A DNA stretch of 32,037 nt, taken from an uncultured Clostridia bacterium (GTDB lineage Bacteria; Bacillota; Clostridia; TANB77; CAG-508). A model generated the notes under the pieces. It made no database searches. It saw nothing but the letters and a program-made list of their open reading frames with translations, and was not told where the DNA came from. Shown here piece after piece: positions 30,819-32,037 of the stretch (positions within the stretch are counted from its first letter, which is position 1; each line of letters starts with the position of its first letter). The stretch is from contig CAMVJW010000015.1 of NCBI GenBank assembly GCA_947167965.1, forward strand, positions 1-32,037. The letters run 5' to 3'. The translations under genes were made by a program, and so were the position numbers.

Positions 30819-32037
30819 ATGAAAATCTTAATGTTAACATGGGAGTATCCACCAAGAGTAGTAGGAGGAATAGCTAGAGTTGTAAATGATTTATCAAAAA
30901 GACTTATTAAAGATGGACATGAAGTAACTGTTGTGACATATAAAGAAGGAAATGTACCATATTATGAACTAGATAAAGGAGTTCATGTATATAGAGTTGA
31001 TAATTTTATGATAAATGCAAATAATTTTATTGACTGGGTTATGCAGTTAAACTTTAATATGGTAGCAAAAGTAGGAGAAATAATACAAAAAGAAGGAAAA
31101 TTTGATGTTATACATGCTCATGATTGGCTTGTTGCTTATGCTGCAAAAACAATAAAAGGAGCTTATGGAATTCCAATTGTTTCTACAATACATGCTACAG
31201 AGGCTGGAAGAAATAGTGGAATAAGAGAGGCAAATCAAAAATATATAAATGATACAGAATGGATGTTAACATATGAATCTACAGAAGTAATTGTAAATAG
31301 TAATTACATGAAAGGTGAATTACAAAGATTATTTGGTTTACCATTTGAAAAAATAAATGTTGTACCAAATGGTGTAAATATTACAAGTTATGCTGGAATA
31401 GAAAGAGATTATGACTTTAGAAGAAAATATGCATTAGATAATGAAAAAATAATATTATTTATGGGAAGACTTGTATATGAAAAAGGCGTACAGTACTTAA
31501 TAGGTGCCATGCCTAAAATTTTAGAACACTATCATGATGCAAAACTAGTAATAGCTGGCAAAGGTGGAATGATAGATGAATTAAAACAAGAAGTATATAA
31601 TCTTGGATTACAAAACAAAGTATGTTTTGCAGGATATTTAAATGGAAAAGATGTTGGAAAAATGTATAAAGCTGCAGACATTTCTGTTTTTCCAAGTACA
31701 TATGAACCATTTGGAATAGTTGCATTAGAAGCAATGCTTGCTGAAGTACCTGTTGTTGTTTCTGACATTGGAGGATTAAATGAAATTGTAGAACATAGAG
31801 TTACAGGTATGAAAAGTTATTGTGGAAATAGTAATTCAATAGCAGATTCAATATTAGAATTATTATTTGATCATCAACTTGCAAGCAATATAGTAAAAAA
31901 AGCTAAAACAAAAGTTAGAAATGAATATAATTGGAATAAAATAGCTCAAGATACACATTATACATATCAAAAAGCAATTTGCGAAACTGTTGCAGAAAAA
32001 CAAAGAAAAGAATTGCTACAAGAAAAAGAAACAAAAC
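30819..32037 (+). CDS. Glycosyltransferase family 4 protein (glycogen-synthase-like), 3' end outside window
   Basis: 406 codons are present and the frame is still open at the window end. The start is ATG at 30819, preceded by AAAGGGAG. GT-B fold: the N-terminal domain begins MKILMLTWEYPPRVVGGIAR, the nucleotide-sugar loop PPxxxGG of starch/glycogen-synthase relatives. HAHDWL and VNSNYMKGEL follow. The C-terminal domain has LFMGRLVYEKGVQYL (family GRLxxEKG) and PSTYEPFGIVALEAML, which contains the E-x7-E motif that binds the donor sugar. It transfers a sugar from a nucleotide donor, possibly in glycogen or another glucan. The tail near the window end is charged and helical (EKQRKELLQEKETK). 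The gene appears to have its own leader, but its promoter is not clear. Confidence 0.9.
   Translation, partial: MKILMLTWEYPPRVVGGIARVVNDLSKRLIKDGHEVTVVTYKEGNVPYYELDKGVHVYRVDNFMINANNFIDWVMQLNFNMVAKVGEIIQKEGKFDVIHAHDWLVAYAAKTIKGAYGIPIVSTIHATEAGRNSGIREANQKYINDTEWMLTYESTEVIVNSNYMKGELQRLFGLPFEKINVVPNGVNITSYAGIERDYDFRRKYALDNEKIILFMGRLVYEKGVQYLIGAMPKILEHYHDAKLVIAGKGGMIDELKQEVYNLGLQNKVCFAGYLNGKDVGKMYKAADISVFPSTYEPFGIVALEAMLAEVPVVVSDIGGLNEIVEHRVTGMKSYCGNSNSIADSILELLFDHQLASNIVKKAKTKVRNEYNWNKIAQDTHYTYQKAICETVAEKQRKELLQEKETK

Overview
The window is a stretch of a very AT-rich bacterial chromosome that uses the standard bacterial code. It most likely comes from a low-GC member of the Clostridia. The grounds are RpoC and TypA of Firmicutes type, a CarD regulator, a DUF421/DUF4363 pair, a UAP1-like UDPGP pyrophosphorylase beside clostridial-type single-domain enzymes, strong AGGAGG-type ribosome sites and textbook sigma-A promoters (TTGACA-N17-TATAAT). 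No tRNA, rRNA, CRISPR array, insertion sequence or phage integration module was seen. Most genes are on the + strand; only two clear genes lie on the - strand.

Layout. 1-1930: 3' end of rpoC and its terminator. 2045-3941: typA with a perfect promoter. 3943-10068: six hydrophilic, lysine/glutamate-rich genes of unknown function, separated by decayed spacers. Several share a short alpha-helical repeat, two are tandem paralogues, and several show lesions (lost start, frameshift, truncated copy). 10099-14232: an O-methyltransferase of the TrmR (YrrM) type and a U32 protein of the TrhP (YrrO) type, which together suit wobble-uridine (mo5U34) tRNA modification. They are separated by an opposite-strand gene of about 708 codons that has RelA/SpoT-like motifs, a 72-bp tandem repeat and an apparent ATC in place of its start codon. 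14254-15699: an FchA-type cyclohydrolase and a FolD that lacks the catalytic lysine of its own cyclohydrolase reaction. 15811-17177: carD and a coiled-coil gene broken by a TA-repeat frameshift, each with its own promoter and terminator. 17243-22154: an operon for a heterodimeric ABC exporter with two small coupled ORFs between its halves, followed by ymdB.

22207-23547: an unrecognised cytoplasmic protein with an HEIGH zinc-protease motif. 23582-25523: guaA of the long, human-like type, followed by a start-less gene remnant and an 18-bp perfect hairpin. 25836-28973: a UAP1-like nucleotidyltransferase, an unknown lipoprotein and a stand-alone left-handed beta-helix acetyltransferase like the GlmU C-terminus; the two enzymes could together replace GlmU. 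29045-30718: a small holin-family membrane protein (- strand), then a DUF421 and a DUF4363 membrane protein. 30819-32037: a GT4 glycosyltransferase that runs off the window.

The strongest points for follow-up are the complementary FolD/FchA pair, the RelA/SpoT-like gene inserted in the TrmR-TrhP locus, and the cluster of helical-repeat ORFans behind typA.
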